A stretch of DNA of 64,000 nucleotides from Triticum aestivum (taxonomy: Eukaryota; Streptophyta; Magnoliopsida; Poales; Poaceae), in assembly GCF_018294505.1 (NCBI RefSeq), contig NC_057812.1, positions 59,252,687-59,316,686 on the forward strand, given 5' to 3'. A program made the position numbers and the translations under genes. The stretch's first letter is position 1. Each line of letters begins with the position of its first letter. Positions 10,380 to 21,530 of the stretch are shown here, in pieces. The notes beneath the pieces are model-generated. The model was not told where the DNA came from and did not search any database. It saw only the letters and a list, made by a program, of their open reading frames with translations.

Positions 10380-11130
10380 AGTTCAGTTGTGAACACACTG
10401 TCAAAAAACACGATTAACTGTGAACATAAATAATCATGAAAAGGGTTGTATTACCACGAAAAGTGTCTGCAGAGGCCGAGCTCCATTGAGCTCTTTATTT
10501 ATTTTTTCAGCAACAATACACATATACATGTAGACATATATTTGTAGACATAAAAAAATCTGAATAACGTATACATGTAGACATATATTTGTAGTATACA
10601 TGTATAAAATTTCGTTAACATATATATTAATATGTGATATACACAAAAAAGACAAATACACATATTAAAATGGGCTTTTTCTTTGTTGTATTTGGGCCAG
10701 ATATTTGTCTTTTTTGTGTAGGATGCAAACAATCAATTTAGTTGAGGAAATCGTGTACATAGTTGAAGAATATGCATATGTATTTGTACAAAAAAAGTTG
10801 ACATTTTTTATAATTCTAAATATATTATGATTTTTTTTGACAAACGAGCTCCCTGGAGCTCGGTCTTTGCAAGACTGTTTTCGGTATTAAACTCTCTATG
10901 TAGAATGTAGTTCAAAGATCAACTGATCTGAACTCAGTCCAAGTTCTATCGAACTTTGTTCAAAATCGACTCATTTTAACAGAATATTATCTGTACTTGG
11001 CGCGATAACTTTTTATCCGATATTGATCCATCTACAACACACTGAACTGAACTAACATCCATCATTGCTGGAATGTGTAGATGCTGGACTCAACTGTCTT
11101 TGATTGGGCGTTTCCTTGGTGCAGGTCCTG
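10380..11130 (+). repeat. Second in-place copy of part of the 6PGDH flank
   Basis: 10385-10453 matches about 9490-9565 ('gaacacactgtcaaaaaa', 'aatcatgaaa'), and 10890-11110 matches about 9575-9830 ('ctctatgtag', 'gttcaaagatca', 'tctatcgaactttgttc', 'gatgctggactcaactgtc'). The MITE at 10454-10884 splits this copy. The divergence is greater than between copy A and the copy at 40 kb in places, so this duplication is old. Confidence 0.7.
10454..10884. mobile_element. 431-bp MITE with TATTA flanks
   Basis: Imperfect inverted ends of about 40 bp pair the left side (ccacgaaaagtgtctgcaga, then ggccgagctcc) with the complement of the right side (ggagctcggtctttgcaaga, then ctgttttcgg). Both ends contain GAGCTC palindromes. 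Perfect TATTA copies flank it at 10449-10453 and 10885-10889. The interior is AT-rich without an ORF. The related flank at 9.5 kb lacks it, which gives an empty site. The 5-bp flank does not settle the superfamily; a TTA-type (Harbinger) or another class is possible. Confidence 0.7.
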
Positions 11131-11380
11131 CATATACGGTTCTATGAAGTGCGCAAACCGAGCTCAAAAAGCGTACTTTACACGATGGAGAAGCTGCGGA
11201 GGCAGGTTTGCTACTCTGCTTCCGCTTTTGGATTGTTTCCTTCTTCATTCACTGGCTCAGCATGATCCGTTTCGAAAAGAAAAACTGGCTCAGCATGTGG
11301 CGGAGAAGGAACAGTGCCGCATCTCGCATGCAATATTTGTGGCCAGAAGCTCGCGGCGGCGTAATGGAGCGTCGCATAGG

Positions 11381-11588
11381 GAGGAGAAGGAGGCGTGCTG
11401 CATCTCGCACGAGTTCGATTGCGCCGCACGCCGGTTAGCCGCCCTCCATGCCGTCGTCCACGCCGGCGATGGCGAGCGCCGCTTCACCTATGACGACTCC
11501 CTCTCCGCCGTCTCCAAGCTCTCCTGCGACATCACGGCCGTGCTCCGTCACCCTTCCACCGGCCTCCGCGGAGAAGACCGGTTCCCAG
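11381..11588 (+). pseudogene. First-exon fragment of an acyl-activating enzyme
   Basis: The frame reads EEKEACCISHEFDCAARR, then LHAVVHAGDGERRFTYDDSL and SAVSKLSCDITAVLRHPSTG, and stops at a good donor (CCCAG|GTGTGT). 'RRFTYDDSLSAVSKLS' is typical of the start of AMP-binding (acyl-CoA synthetase type) proteins, and CCISH resembles the N-terminus of the AASDH/AAE19 group. No in-frame ATG with good context is visible. Further pieces of the same protein lie on this strand, in order, at 21.5-24.1 and 56.4-57.0 kb, and a decayed second copy lies at 44.75-44.96 kb. I treat it as part of one broken gene. Confidence 0.5.
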
Positions 11589-11856
11589 GTGTGTCCGTGA
11601 GGCGTGATGCTTTCGACTTCCGATTTTTCTCCCATTGTATTGTCAATACCCCTTCTCTGACTCTGAATTTGTAACGCTGGGCTGCTCTGATCGACGTGGA
11701 CCGAGGCGATGCCTAGGGTCGTGGGTGTGTAAGCCTTGACGTCGATGGAGTACGTCGACCCTCGTCCCTGTTTATCGGTAGGTCGACAGCTATCCACCAA
11801 ACACCTTGCCCCCCGAGCGAGTCCTATTTGGCGTTGTAGGCGCCCGTTAACATAAA

Positions 11857-11921
11857 GGATCGAACCCGCGACCTCCGTGTCGAGCGAACAAGCTATAACC
11901 ATCACGCCAACTCACCGATCT
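11857..11921 (-). repeat. tRNA-like (pol III A and B box) module
   Basis: Read on the minus strand it contains GTTGGCGTGATGGTTATAGC (A-box-like) and, about 25 bp on, GGTTCGATCC, a perfect B-box core. The arms do not pair into a proper cloverleaf and no acceptor stem closes, so it is not a working tRNA gene. It looks like a tRNA-derived head of a SINE or a tRNA-like part of a larger transposon. A weaker counterpart in the opposite orientation lies at 12675-12755. Confidence 0.45.
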
Positions 11922-12049
11922 GTAAACTAACATCTTTTTCCTATTTTCTTATTTCTACTTTCCTATTTCCTATTTCCTTTTTCCGTTTTCTTTTTTCCTT
12001 TTTTTTTGTTTTTCATTCCTGTTTTTTCATATTTTTTTCTTCTTCTTGT

Positions 12050-12620
12050 TCGATGTTTTTGTCTGAAATTCGTGAACGTTTTTCTTCAAAATCAATGAAC
12101 TGTTTTTTCAAATTTGATGAACATTTTTTTTATAAATTCGATGAACTTTTTACCAAAGTCGATGATTTTTTTTCAAATTCGATAAACTTTTTTTTAAAAA
12201 AACATTACCTTTTTTCAATTTCAATGAACTTCTTTCCAAATGCAATGAACTTTTTTCCAAATTCGATCAACCTTTTTTCAGATTGATGAACTTTTCTTAG
12301 AAATCATTATCTTTTTTCAATTTCGATGAACGTTTTCCAAATTTGATGAACATTTTTTGAAAATCCATTATTTTTTTTCAATTTTGATGACCGTTTTTCA
12401 AAACCAACAAAACTTTTTCCAAATTTCATGAACCTTTTTTCAAATTCAATGATTTTTGTTTTCAAAATCCGCGGACATTTTTTTCCAATTTTGATGAACT
12501 CTTTTTTGAAAATTAATGAACTCTTTTCAGGTTTGTGATATTTTCTTTCAAAATGAAGAACTGTTTTCGAAATCCATGAACTTTTTCAAATTCATGGTAT
12601 TTTTCCAAAAATTTCTGTGG
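12050..12620. repeat. AT-rich degenerate array, 'TTTTTCAAATTCGATGAAC' type
   Basis: Some twenty degenerate units of roughly 20-28 bp follow one another, each a T-run plus a core like caaattcgatgaac. The open frames in it are artefacts of the T-runs. Similar arrays lie at 13030-13735 and inside the Mutator MITE at 1576-2524. Confidence 0.7.
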
Positions 12621-12674
12621 AATAAAATAGCGTGCGGCATTGTTTATTAAGATTTTGCCGCTGTTAGTAAACAT

Positions 12675-12755
12675 TACCCGCAGGATAGGTCGAGTGGCTA
12701 GTGGTGTCGTATGTGAACTCAAGGTAGTGTGTTTGAGACCTGTAGATGTCGTTTT
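12675..12755 (+). repeat. Degenerate tRNA-like module, opposite orientation
   Basis: GGTCGAGTGGCTAGTGGTG resembles an A box and 'gtgtttgagacctg' a mutated B box, 45 bp apart. Together with the minus-strand module at 11857-11921 it brackets the AT-rich array, which would suit one composite element with tRNA-like ends. Confidence 0.3.
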
Positions 12756-13029
12756 TCGATTTTTTGCGTACTTTTGTGTTCGCTGCTCAGCACTATTCGT
12801 GGGCCGGCCCAACTGAGCGCCGTAGCGAGCGCCAGGGAGCTCCCCCTGCCCCCCTCTCGCTTGCTACTGATTTTTGGGCCCGCCCAAGCGCAGGCTCCAT
12901 CTGCCGGTTTTGGGAAGGGAAGGTTATGCTTCCCAAACCGGGCCTTTCATTTTCATTTTCATTTTCTCCTTTTGTTTGCTTTTAGATTTTTCTTTTTTGT
13001 TTGTTTGTTTTTACTCTTATGTTTTTATT

Positions 13030-13735
13030 TTATACTTATTTTTCCTATTTTTTGAATTCACAAATATTTTATTAAATTTCATAAACCTTTTTGAAATCAC
13101 AAACAAATTTTGAATTCATTACCTTTTCAGAAAATCGCACACAAATTTCAACTTTGCTAACATTTTACGAATTGTATACCAATTTATGAACTTTTTTCCA
13201 AACTCATGAACATTATTTAAGTCATAATTTGTTTTGCAAATTCATGCACTTTTTTTACAAATCCTCCAACATTTTTTGAAATCGTGATCCTTTCTCTTGA
13301 AACCGCATATCTTTTTCAATCCACGAACATTTTTTTGAAAACTTGAATTTTTTTCTAACCTTTCTGATAGTTTTGGAATATAGGAACAGTTTTCTAATTC
13401 ATAAACGTTTGTAATAACCATGGACATTTTTTGCTGAAAAACTTTAAAATTTTATAAAAATGTGAACATTTTTTCTGGGAAAACTTGAACATCTCTCAAA
13501 ATTTTACAAATAGTAATCAAATTCGAGAATAGTTTTTGAAGTTTGTGAACAATTTTTTATATGTAAGAACAATTCTTAAAATCCAAGAACATTTTTCAAA
13601 TTTGTGACCAATTTCTAAGTTTTGAGAATATTTTCTGATATTGGCAACATTTTTTGAATTTCTAACTTTTAATCTCTAACATTTTTTTTTACAAATTTGG
13701 GATTCATGAAGATATTTCAAAGTTAAAAAAAGCAA
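13030..13735. repeat. Second AT-rich degenerate array between GC-rich blocks
   Basis: Repeated phrases are 'aacattttttgaaat', 'gtgaacaattttt' and 'aaaattttacaaat'. It is bracketed by GC-rich blocks at about 12797-12930 ('gggccggcccaac') and 13771-13850 ('ggggcgcgccgcc'). This array-with-GC-edges layout is common in Triticeae Mutator-like elements, but I could not pair clean terminal repeats. Confidence 0.5.
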
Positions 13736-13872
13736 AAAAGCAAAAAGAAACAAAAAGACGAACATAACAGGGGCGCGCCGCCCCGCACTTAGGGCTGCCC
13801 CAAAGCACGCGCATGGGGTGGGAGGGGTGCGCGATTGCAGGGTTTACGCCACACCACGCAAGGAATAGGAGC

Positions 13873-14078
13873 AATATTTTTTTAACACAATACAGACGCA
13901 GACACTCATACCTACGGACATATACTCACCCTATGAATGCACGCACACATGCACACCCTATCCTATGAGCACCTCCGAGAGACTGAGCCGGCACATCATA
14001 TTGAGATTGATGAAGTCGTCACAGACGTCTTCATAGTCGACCGAATTGTCTCGTCTCACTGAACACACGTCGCCGGAA
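13873..14078 (-). mobile_element. 3' end of a LINE/SINE-like retroposon
   Basis: On the minus strand the sequence passes through 'gtgctcataggatagggtgt' and ends in a run of A (the T-run at about 13877). Phrases such as 'cacctccgagagactgagcc' are familiar from a very common Triticeae interspersed repeat. It is 5'-truncated and abuts the gypsy remnant. A related tail seems to occur at 49640-49745. Class assignment is from memory. Confidence 0.4.
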
Positions 14079-14079
14079 G

Positions 14080-15301
14080 GCATGAAATGCATTGTGCTAT
14101 GTAAATTAATAGAAATAAGATCACCAAACATAGGCCAATGCATAGTGTACACAGTTTCTTGCAATTCTATCATGTTGGAAACATAAAGAGGCGGAGATGT
14201 AGTTCCTCTCTCATAATAATTGCAAGTAGGAGCAGTAAGTACATGCATATTATATCTATCAAAATCATCATGTGCAATGGTAAAAGGCAGCCCATCAATA
14301 TAATCCTTAATAAAAGCAAACTTCTCTGATATAGTGTAGTTTGAAGAATTCAAAAAGATAATAGGACTATCATGTGTGGGTGCACTAGCAACAATTTCAT
14401 GTTTAACATAAGAAATTATAGCAAGTTCATCTCCATAAGCATAATTCATATTGGCATCTTGACCACAAGCATAGCAAGCATCATCAAAAATGGATATTTC
14501 AAAAGAATCAAAGGGATCATAACAGTCATCATAGCAATCATCCTTCGGTAAGCACGAAGAGATATTAAACAATGTATGAGTTGAAGAGTTACTCTCATTA
14601 GAAGGTGGGCACGAGTGATCAATCTGCTCTTCCTCCTTTTGTTCTTCGCTCTCCTCCTCATCTTTTTCATCCAATGAGCTCACAGTTTCATCAACTTCTT
14701 CTTCCATAGACTCCTGCAAAATATTAGTCTCTTCTTGGACAGCATGGTAGTCCTCAATATATGGTTCAACATAGGCATTAGAAGCATAATTATCATAGCA
14801 ATATTTAAGTATGACAAAATTTTCAGACTTGTAAAGAGTAGCACCATATGTTTCAATCAAAGAAGCAATTTCATAAACACCCTTAAAAGCAACAAATTCT
14901 TCAATTTGTTGAACATCATAGTAATTATAAACACCCTTAGCATACGAAGATAAGATTTCATTATCAATAAGCTCACATTGGTAGGGAAGGTGTTCCTTAG
15001 GGTTTTCAGAACAACAAGTAACATCATATATATAGCATAAATTCCAAGCATAGCATTGCAAACGATGAATTTGACCCAGTAAAATTTCCCCTTTTTCAGA
15101 TATTCAGTGTCACACATAACAAGTATGCTCATCTAAAGATTTGCCCTCAACTAAGCTAGTTGGGGTTTCAGCACGAGCACATAGGGATCGAAGATGATCC
15201 AAATAATAAGCTTCAGGAGTGTGATAGATTTTGAGTGGTTCTTCAACCATTGGTTCAGTAGGTACAACTAAATTTTTAGGTATTTTGCGTTTCCTACCCA
15301 T
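14080..15301 (-). pseudogene. Acidic leader ORF of the truncated gypsy
   Basis: It begins MGRKRKIPKNLVVPTEPMVE soon after the primer site, is shifted out of frame near 15110-15060, and then stays open for over 300 codons. It is rich in D, E, C and Y, with an acidic block (EEEVDETVSSLDEKDEEESE) and repeats such as DDCYDDCYD. It lacks the gag landmarks I would expect (no CCHC zinc knuckle, no retrotransposon-gag core). Its end is lost in the junction with the LINE-like tail at about 14080. Similar ORFs occur next to the LTR in some large Triticeae gypsy elements; function unknown. Confidence 0.5.
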
Positions 15302-15398
15302 AACTAAAGATAGAAAACAACTAAGAACAACAAATAAAAATTACTTAGTGATAAAGCAAACAAGCACACACGAGAATATTCACCCCACGCTATTGCTT

Positions 15399-15414
15399 CC
15401 CGGCAACGACGCCA
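15399..15414 (-). promoter_or_regulatory. Primer-binding site of the truncated gypsy
   Basis: The minus strand reads TGGCGTCGTTGCCGGG, one base off the complement of tRNA-Asp (TGGCGCCGTTGCCGGG), starting 11 bp after the LTR end. It fixes the orientation of the element. Confidence 0.7.
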
Positions 15415-15425
15415 GAAAAAGGTCT

Positions 15426-16952
15426 TGATAACCCACAAGTATAGGGGATCAATTGTAGCATCTTTCGATAAGTAAGAGTGTCGAACCCAACGAGGAGCTA
15501 AAGGTTGAACAAATATTCCCTCAAGTTCTATCGACCACCGATACAACTCTACGCACGCTTGACGTTCACTTTACCTAGAACAAGTATAAAACTAGAAGTA
15601 CTTTGTAGGTTTTTTTGATAGGTTTGCAAGAAAATAAAGAGCGCGTAAATAAAAGCTAGGGGCTGTTTAGATGAAGACACAACTAAATTAGTTTTAGTAA
15701 AGAGTTTTTTGTCACGAGAAAGTTATTTGTCTCTAGGCAATCGATAACTAGACCGGTAATCACTATTGCAATTTTGTTTGAGGGAGAGGCATAAGCTAAT
15801 ATACTTTCTCTACTTGGATCATATGCACTTATGATTGGAACTCTAGCAAGCATCCACAACTACTAAAGATCATTAAGGTAAAACCCAACCATAGCATTAA
15901 AGCATCAAGTCCCCTTTATCCCATACGTAAACAACCTACCTACTCGGGTCTGTGCTTCTGTCACTCACGCCACCCACCATAAGCAAATCATGAACATATT
16001 GCATACCCTACAGCGGGAATCCCTCACGCTTGCGCAACACGGAGAGCACCATAGGACACCACCAATAATAAAACATGCAACTCAAACCAATCTTGATCAT
16101 CAAATAACCCATAGGACAAAATGAATCTACTCAAACATAATAGGATAGCCATACATCATTGGGAAATAATATATAGCGTTGAGCACCATGTTTAAGTAGA
16201 GATTACATCGGGTAAGAGAGAGGTTACACCGCTGCATAGAGGGAGGAAGAGTTGGTGATGATGGCGGTGAAGTTGTTGGTGAAGATTGCGGTGATGATGA
16301 TGGCCACGGCAGCGTTCCGGCGCCACTAGAAGAGAAGGGGAGAGGGGGGCCCATCGTCTTCTTATTCCTTGACCTCCTCCCTAGATGGGAGAAGGGTTTC
16401 CCCTCTGGTCCTTGGCCTCCATGGCGTGGGAGGGGCGAGAGCCCCTCCGAGATTGGATCTATCTCTCTGTCTCTCTCTGTTTCTGCGTTCTCGTCTGCTG
16501 CCCTTTCACCGTTTCGTATATATATGAAGATCTGTAACTTCGATTGGACTGAAACCTTCGCCGTGATTTTTTTTACCAAAAATTAGCTTTCTTGCGGCCG
16601 AAGAAGGGCATCAACCGCCTTATGGGTGGACCACGAGGGTCAGGGGCGCGCTCAGGAGGGCAGGCGCGCCCCCTGCCTCGTGGCCACTTCGGGCACCGTC
16701 TCACGTTGATCTTTCTCCCAGATTTGCCAAATATTCCAAAAATAAGCTCCATCCGTTTTTATCCCGTTTGGACTCCGTTTGATATGGATATTCTGCGAAA
16801 CATAAAACATGCAACAGACAGGAACTGACACTGGACACTGGATCAATATGTTAGTCCCAAAAATAGTATAAAAAATTGCCAAAAAGTATATGAAAGTTGT
16901 ATAATATTGACATGGAACAATAAAAAATTATAGATACGACGGATACGTATCA
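15426..16952 (-). repeat. Gypsy LTR, 1527 bp
   Basis: On the minus strand the LTR opens TGATACGTATCCGTCG and closes CTTGTGGGTTATCA, so the 5-bp ends TGATA/TATCA are inverted copies. This opening is typical of very abundant Triticeae gypsy LTRs; I do not assign a family name. The adjacent cttat at 16953-16957 would be the target duplication, but its partner is lost. Confidence 0.7.
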
Positions 16953-17416
16953 CTTATATACCGAGCTCCTGTTGCCACATTGAACTTCTCTGATCTTCTG
17001 CCCCGTCGACTTGGATGCCCTGTTGTGGCCTGTTACCACGTCGTGATCTGAAACACATGTCGTAGTCGCCCGGTGGGCTTGGTAATGACGGTCTTATTAA
17101 GACACGCTCGTGGACGGGCGGGCTATTTTTTTCCATTTTTATTTAACAACTCGCAACCATAATTGAGTTTTTAAATATATTTGTCAGCCGACGGGACTGT
17201 AGTAAATACCATTACATAATTCATAGTATAAACAGTGAATAGTGTACATTTATATCAACAGTAATGATGTCTCAACATAAGAATTGTCACCACAGTAATT
17301 TTATTATAGGCGATAGAAAATATCAAGTCTCTTATGACAACGCTTCGTAGCCAATAATCTTGATTTCACACATATAAAATACTCAACACAAACATAAATT
17401 TAACAAATGTCTTTCA
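16953..17416. other. Intergenic, no supported feature
   Basis: AT-rich sequence between the gypsy LTR and the downstream repeat of the FAR1 remnant. No coding frame or paired terminal repeat seen. Confidence 0.4.
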
Positions 17417-17711
17417 TATAAATGGAAGAGGTAAAACACTTGCATCGTCTTCACTTGAGTCTTCAAGCCCAGTTGCTGCATAGAATAAATTAAAAATTGT
17501 GAGAATCAATGTATGGTAAATGAATCAACGAAACTAACATAAACAAAGCAAAAAGACATACAGTTACATATAAATGGATGAAGTAAAACAGATGCACCAT
17601 GCTCACTTCTGTCTTCAAGCCCAGTTGCTGCATAGAATAAATTACAAACTATGTGAATCAATGTACAGTAAATGAAACAACAAAACTAACATAAACAAAC
17701 AATAGACATAC
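17417..17711 (-). repeat. Two-copy direct repeat at the 3' end of the FAR1 remnant
   Basis: 17417-17560 and 17573-17711 align ('gtcttcaagcccagttgctg', 'catagaataaatta', 'aactaacataaacaaa'). The period is about 155 bp. It covers the end of the minus-strand reading frame and its downstream DNA, so the last exon or 3' region was duplicated in tandem. Confidence 0.7.
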
Positions 17712-20478
17712 TCTTCATTTTTGCTGCATGTGCTCCTGTTATGACCTGGGAGGCTGCATAAGCTACATTTTCGTCCAGATTTCTCGTCAAATGCTTTAGG
17801 TCCCTCATTTTTTGTCACATCTGGGCCACCCTTACCGCGAACTCTAGTGTTCTGCTTAGGTGCGCCCTTGGTGGAAACATTTACTGGATCCGAAACCAGA
17901 ATATGATCTCGGTTAGGCTCAAATGGATTATCATTCACGAAGCTTCGCTGACTATCATCTTCATTCCCCTGAACGTCCTTATTCGCTATAATATCATCCA
18001 GAGCTGCCATCAACTTGTCGAATAAGAATGGATTACTGCATGCGAGATGAGATGCTTTTGTAGATTTGATGGTCAACTCACTATATCTAGCTCTGTCCTC
18101 AGCACTCGACCAACCCCACGCAAACAGATCGCTGGTGCGCTTCATGGGCAGTCCAGCTCGTGCTTTTTTTTTGAATCTTCGCATGACACAACACTTGGGT
18201 ATCACAGGTAAGTTCAGTGCATTCAAAACATGAAGAATATGCTTGCAAGGAAGCCCTTTGCGAGTCATACTTCGGCAACTGCACTTTATAGTTTTTGCCG
18301 AGTTACCTGGCGTATAGTCCACATTAAATCTGTGATCCCTGTTATTCTTCCACGCAACCACAAATCTCTGACTATCGGTCCCTGTCAGTCTATCAATTAC
18401 CTCAAGCTCCTGTACCTTCTTCATATCTTGTTGCAACATATAAAAGTTTGCCTGCGTGAATGCTTTGGCAGCATACGACTCAATGATCTGACACTCAGTC
18501 ATTGTTACCGGGACAGTCTGTAAGACCGTGTAGTCATCATAAGCTTCATTCTCACGGAGGCGAACAATACAATTCTCGTAGTGTACAATCATGTCAACGA
18601 TCGTCATACGATAGTCAAGATGAAGGTGCAGGCTGGAGTTCAGACTCTCACTCCTCTGATTACGGCGCATACCAAGAAAAAAACCCACCAGACAAATATG
18701 ATGCAGCCTAAAGCGTCCTCTTCCTGTACATCCTATGGAGCCATGTTTTCGTTCTATCCATCTGCCATTTGCGCACAAACGCGGCCCATCTCTCCTCAAA
18801 AACTTTATGTGTAGTGGCATAGTACAATAATGCCCCGAACTCCTTCAATGACTTGTGGTTGAGGTGTTTCTGCATATTCTTTTCAATATGCCATGAACAT
18901 AGACCATGCCACATGTCAGAAAGCACCTTCCTGATAGCCCTTATCATCGCTACATCTCCATCGGTAATTATAGATTTGGGCCTCTTCTGACAGTTAGCTT
19001 TCAAGAACGTGTTAAGCAACCAAACATATGTAGCCTTAGTCTCGTCTGAAACAATGGCGCAGGCGAATACCGTAGTGCAACGGTGGTTGTTCAGACCCAC
19101 AAAAGGGATGAACGACATTCCATACCTGTTCATCTTGTATGTGTTGTCGAAGACGACAACATCACTGTAGTCAAGATAATCCCGACGTGACTGTGAATCA
19201 CACCAGAACAGGTTTTGGAGCCTGCCTTCAGCGTCAACTGTGTGCTCAAAGAAGAAATCTGGATCTCTGTCCTTTCTGGTCAACATGATTCCTATGGCAG
19301 TATCAGCATCACCTTGTGCAAGCAATTTCATCTTCTCCCTATAGCACATGTTATACAACTTTGTCCTCTGAAACGGTGACTTTGCATACGACCCATACCT
19401 GCTAACGGTGTTGTCAAAAATAATATGTTTTCTTATCCCAGCTCCTGCAATAGCTAAGATCTCTGCTCTCTCAAATGCTTTGATCTGATTATGAGATCGG
19501 AGGAAAGGGACTTCGTCTGGTCGTGCAAGAATGTGGCTGTGATTATCGGAGAAACTACGTACTGACATACCAAAGATTAAGCTTTTTATCAAGCTTAAAT
19601 GTCAAATGGGCTTCGCAAAAGAATCGACTCTCCGGTCTAAGCTTGCGGGTCCGGCCTTCCATGGTACAGAACTTGGCCCGTCGTTTTCCTGCGGCAGAAC
19701 AGAGATACCTCCTCTAGCGAACAGTCCTTGCGCGATCCTTTGAACGTTTTAGCGAGTCCTTCCTGATGCTGAACCCACGTTCTCTCGCGTGCTTGTTGTA
19801 GAACGTGTACACCTCATCTAATGACCTGAATGTCTTTGCCATCACTTCCCAATGCATATCAAGTGACTCTTGTTGATATTCATCATAGCCCATGTCAAGG
19901 TCAAACTAATCATCATTGCTGTGCTCATCGTTCCCGCTAGGACCATCAACACCTCCCTGCAAAATATGACATATAACCTTGCATGTCAATCTGTTCTTGT
20001 ATTGTTACTTACCATAAATAATGTAAAGAACTTACTTGGCTGGCGCTCCCACTACGAGATGCATCGACCTTGCTCTCGGCATTGTCATCATCTATATTAT
20101 TACGCTTATTGTCACAATTAGCATTTATCTGTGCACATTTAAAGTAAAATAAGTGGTAATACAATTTTAATGTCAATCATTGCCCTACAATTTTTTCAAC
20201 GTACCTGGCTCACACTATCTGCATAAAATTGTTCATCTATATCATATTCCTTATCGTCATCATTGCCATGTAGCTGTACAAATTTAAAAGGACATGTAAG
20301 TGTCAAAGAACTAGTTTGTATTCAATATGTTTTGGTCAACATTCAAGGCACTTACATTACCACTGTACGATTCATCCTGACTCATATAGTTGTCTCCGGG
20401 AGGTTGGTTTGCATTCAATGACGAGGATCCATTATCGCTACCGGAATCATAACTGGCGTATCCGGTTTCTTGCTCCAT
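17642..20478 (-). pseudogene. FAR1/FHY3-type MULE transposase, decayed
   Basis: Four exons are readable. Exon 1 is 20478-20356 (starts MEQETGYASYDSGSDNGSSS, donor GTAAGT), exon 2 is 20273-20205, exon 3 is 20128-20036, and exon 4 runs from 19956 to the end. Exon 4 holds the FAR1 DNA-binding domain (YTFYNKHARERGFSIRKD, CEAHLTF), the MULE transposase core (VVVFDNTYK, IITDGD, CSWHIEKN), the SWIM zinc finger (CSCRSMTRKGLPCKHI) and a CCHC knuckle (CSLCSLPGHNRSTC). It is dead: a TAG at 19908-19906, a second stop before RRYLCSAAGK, a frameshift near 19575, a TAG at 18710-18708 and an extra T in a run near 18680. Family members are DNA transposases, some domesticated as transcription factors. The lesions and repeat context point to a transposon remnant. 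Confidence 0.85.
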
Positions 20479-21530
20479 CTATACACATACAAATAAGGTG
20501 TGAGATCAATGCCAACATTCCACAACATCATCGCGAATACAGTAAATTCATCAACAGTGACATGGCTATGTGTCATGCATACAAATTTGAATGTACAAAA
20601 TCATTAACAGGTCACTACTCTCCTCTCTTATTTAGCCAAGTAGGGAATCATTTTGCATAAAAATGCAATGGACAAATCAAAAAGAAAAAAAGAGAGCCAG
20701 AGAACCTACTCTCCGCCATCGAGGGGTCCTCGCCTGGGGTCGACGCTGATGCGCTGCTGCCACCCACGTCATGGAGGGCGCGTACCAGGACAGAACATTG
20801 ACGGAGGAGCGCTGGGCGTTTCATCGGCGACACGGCGCGTGGGTGACTACGGACGCCGCCCGTGCTCGCGACTAGACGGGCACGTCGGGGTCGACGTCGT
20901 GACGGCGGTGGACCACAGCGGCGTTGATGCCGCTAGGGTTTCCTAGGCGGGGATGGGATGTCGGTTTCACGCAACACCGGCGACACGGCGCGTGGGTGAC
21001 TACGGACGCCACCCGACGTCGTGACGGCGGTGGACCACGACGGTGTTGATGCCGCTAGGGTTTCATAGGTGGGGATGGGGTGTCGTTTTTTTTCCTTTCT
21101 CGATCGAACTACCGAATGCCACGGTATGCGTACGACGTGGGCATACGGGGCGGGACATACACGGGCGGTCGGCCCTAGACGGACGGCGGGTACACAAATA
21201 CGAAATTTAGTATGGACAATACTACCCCTTCTACGTTTATTGGGGGGGGGGGGGTGTTGTACCGAAGTACTTCTCATATCCTTTTACAACGATACCCCGG
21301 CCTCTGGCCTCACACCACACATTTACTCCCTCGGTAGCCTAGGACCCCACTGGTCACACACACACACACGCCTACGAAGACTAGTCTTCTCTCCCTGTTG
21401 GCGGGTCCTCGCCATTCTCCTTGTTGGGTCGCACTTGTGGTGCATCACCGTCCGTCTTCTCCTCTATGTGATGAGCAGGAGGGGAAGGCGTGACACTGGG
21501 GTAGTTGGAGATGAGCTTGTTTCGCCTTGA
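20479..21530. other. Upstream region of the FAR1 remnant; GC-rich direct repeats
   Basis: A block of about 70 bp at 20890-20960 recurs at 21010-21085 ('gacgtcgtgacggcggtgga', 'gatgccgctagggtttc'), and 'cacggcgcgtgggtgactac' occurs twice. A G12 run lies at about 21241-21252 and a (CA)n run at 21355-21369. No coding frame is supported. The repeats may belong to the 5' part of the MULE, but I could not find its terminal inverted repeats. Confidence 0.5.

Larger units (their letters stand above)
14079..16952 (-). mobile_element. Truncated gypsy element: 5' LTR, primer site and first ORF
   Basis: Read on the minus strand: one LTR (16952-15426), a tRNA-type primer site just inside it, then a leader ORF that breaks off where the LINE-like tail begins. 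Everything after about 1.3 kb of internal sequence (protease, polymerase, second LTR) is missing. The LTR type resembles the partial LTR at 60099-61180. Confidence 0.7.

Noticed and set aside
11857..11921. A tRNA gene
   Set aside because: A and B boxes are present, but no acceptor stem or proper anticodon arm forms. Kept only as a tRNA-like module.
17642..20478. A functional FAR1/FHY3 transcription factor gene
   Set aside because: The exon structure is good, but at least two in-frame stops early in exon 4 plus later frameshifts and stops break the DNA-binding, transposase and SWIM regions.
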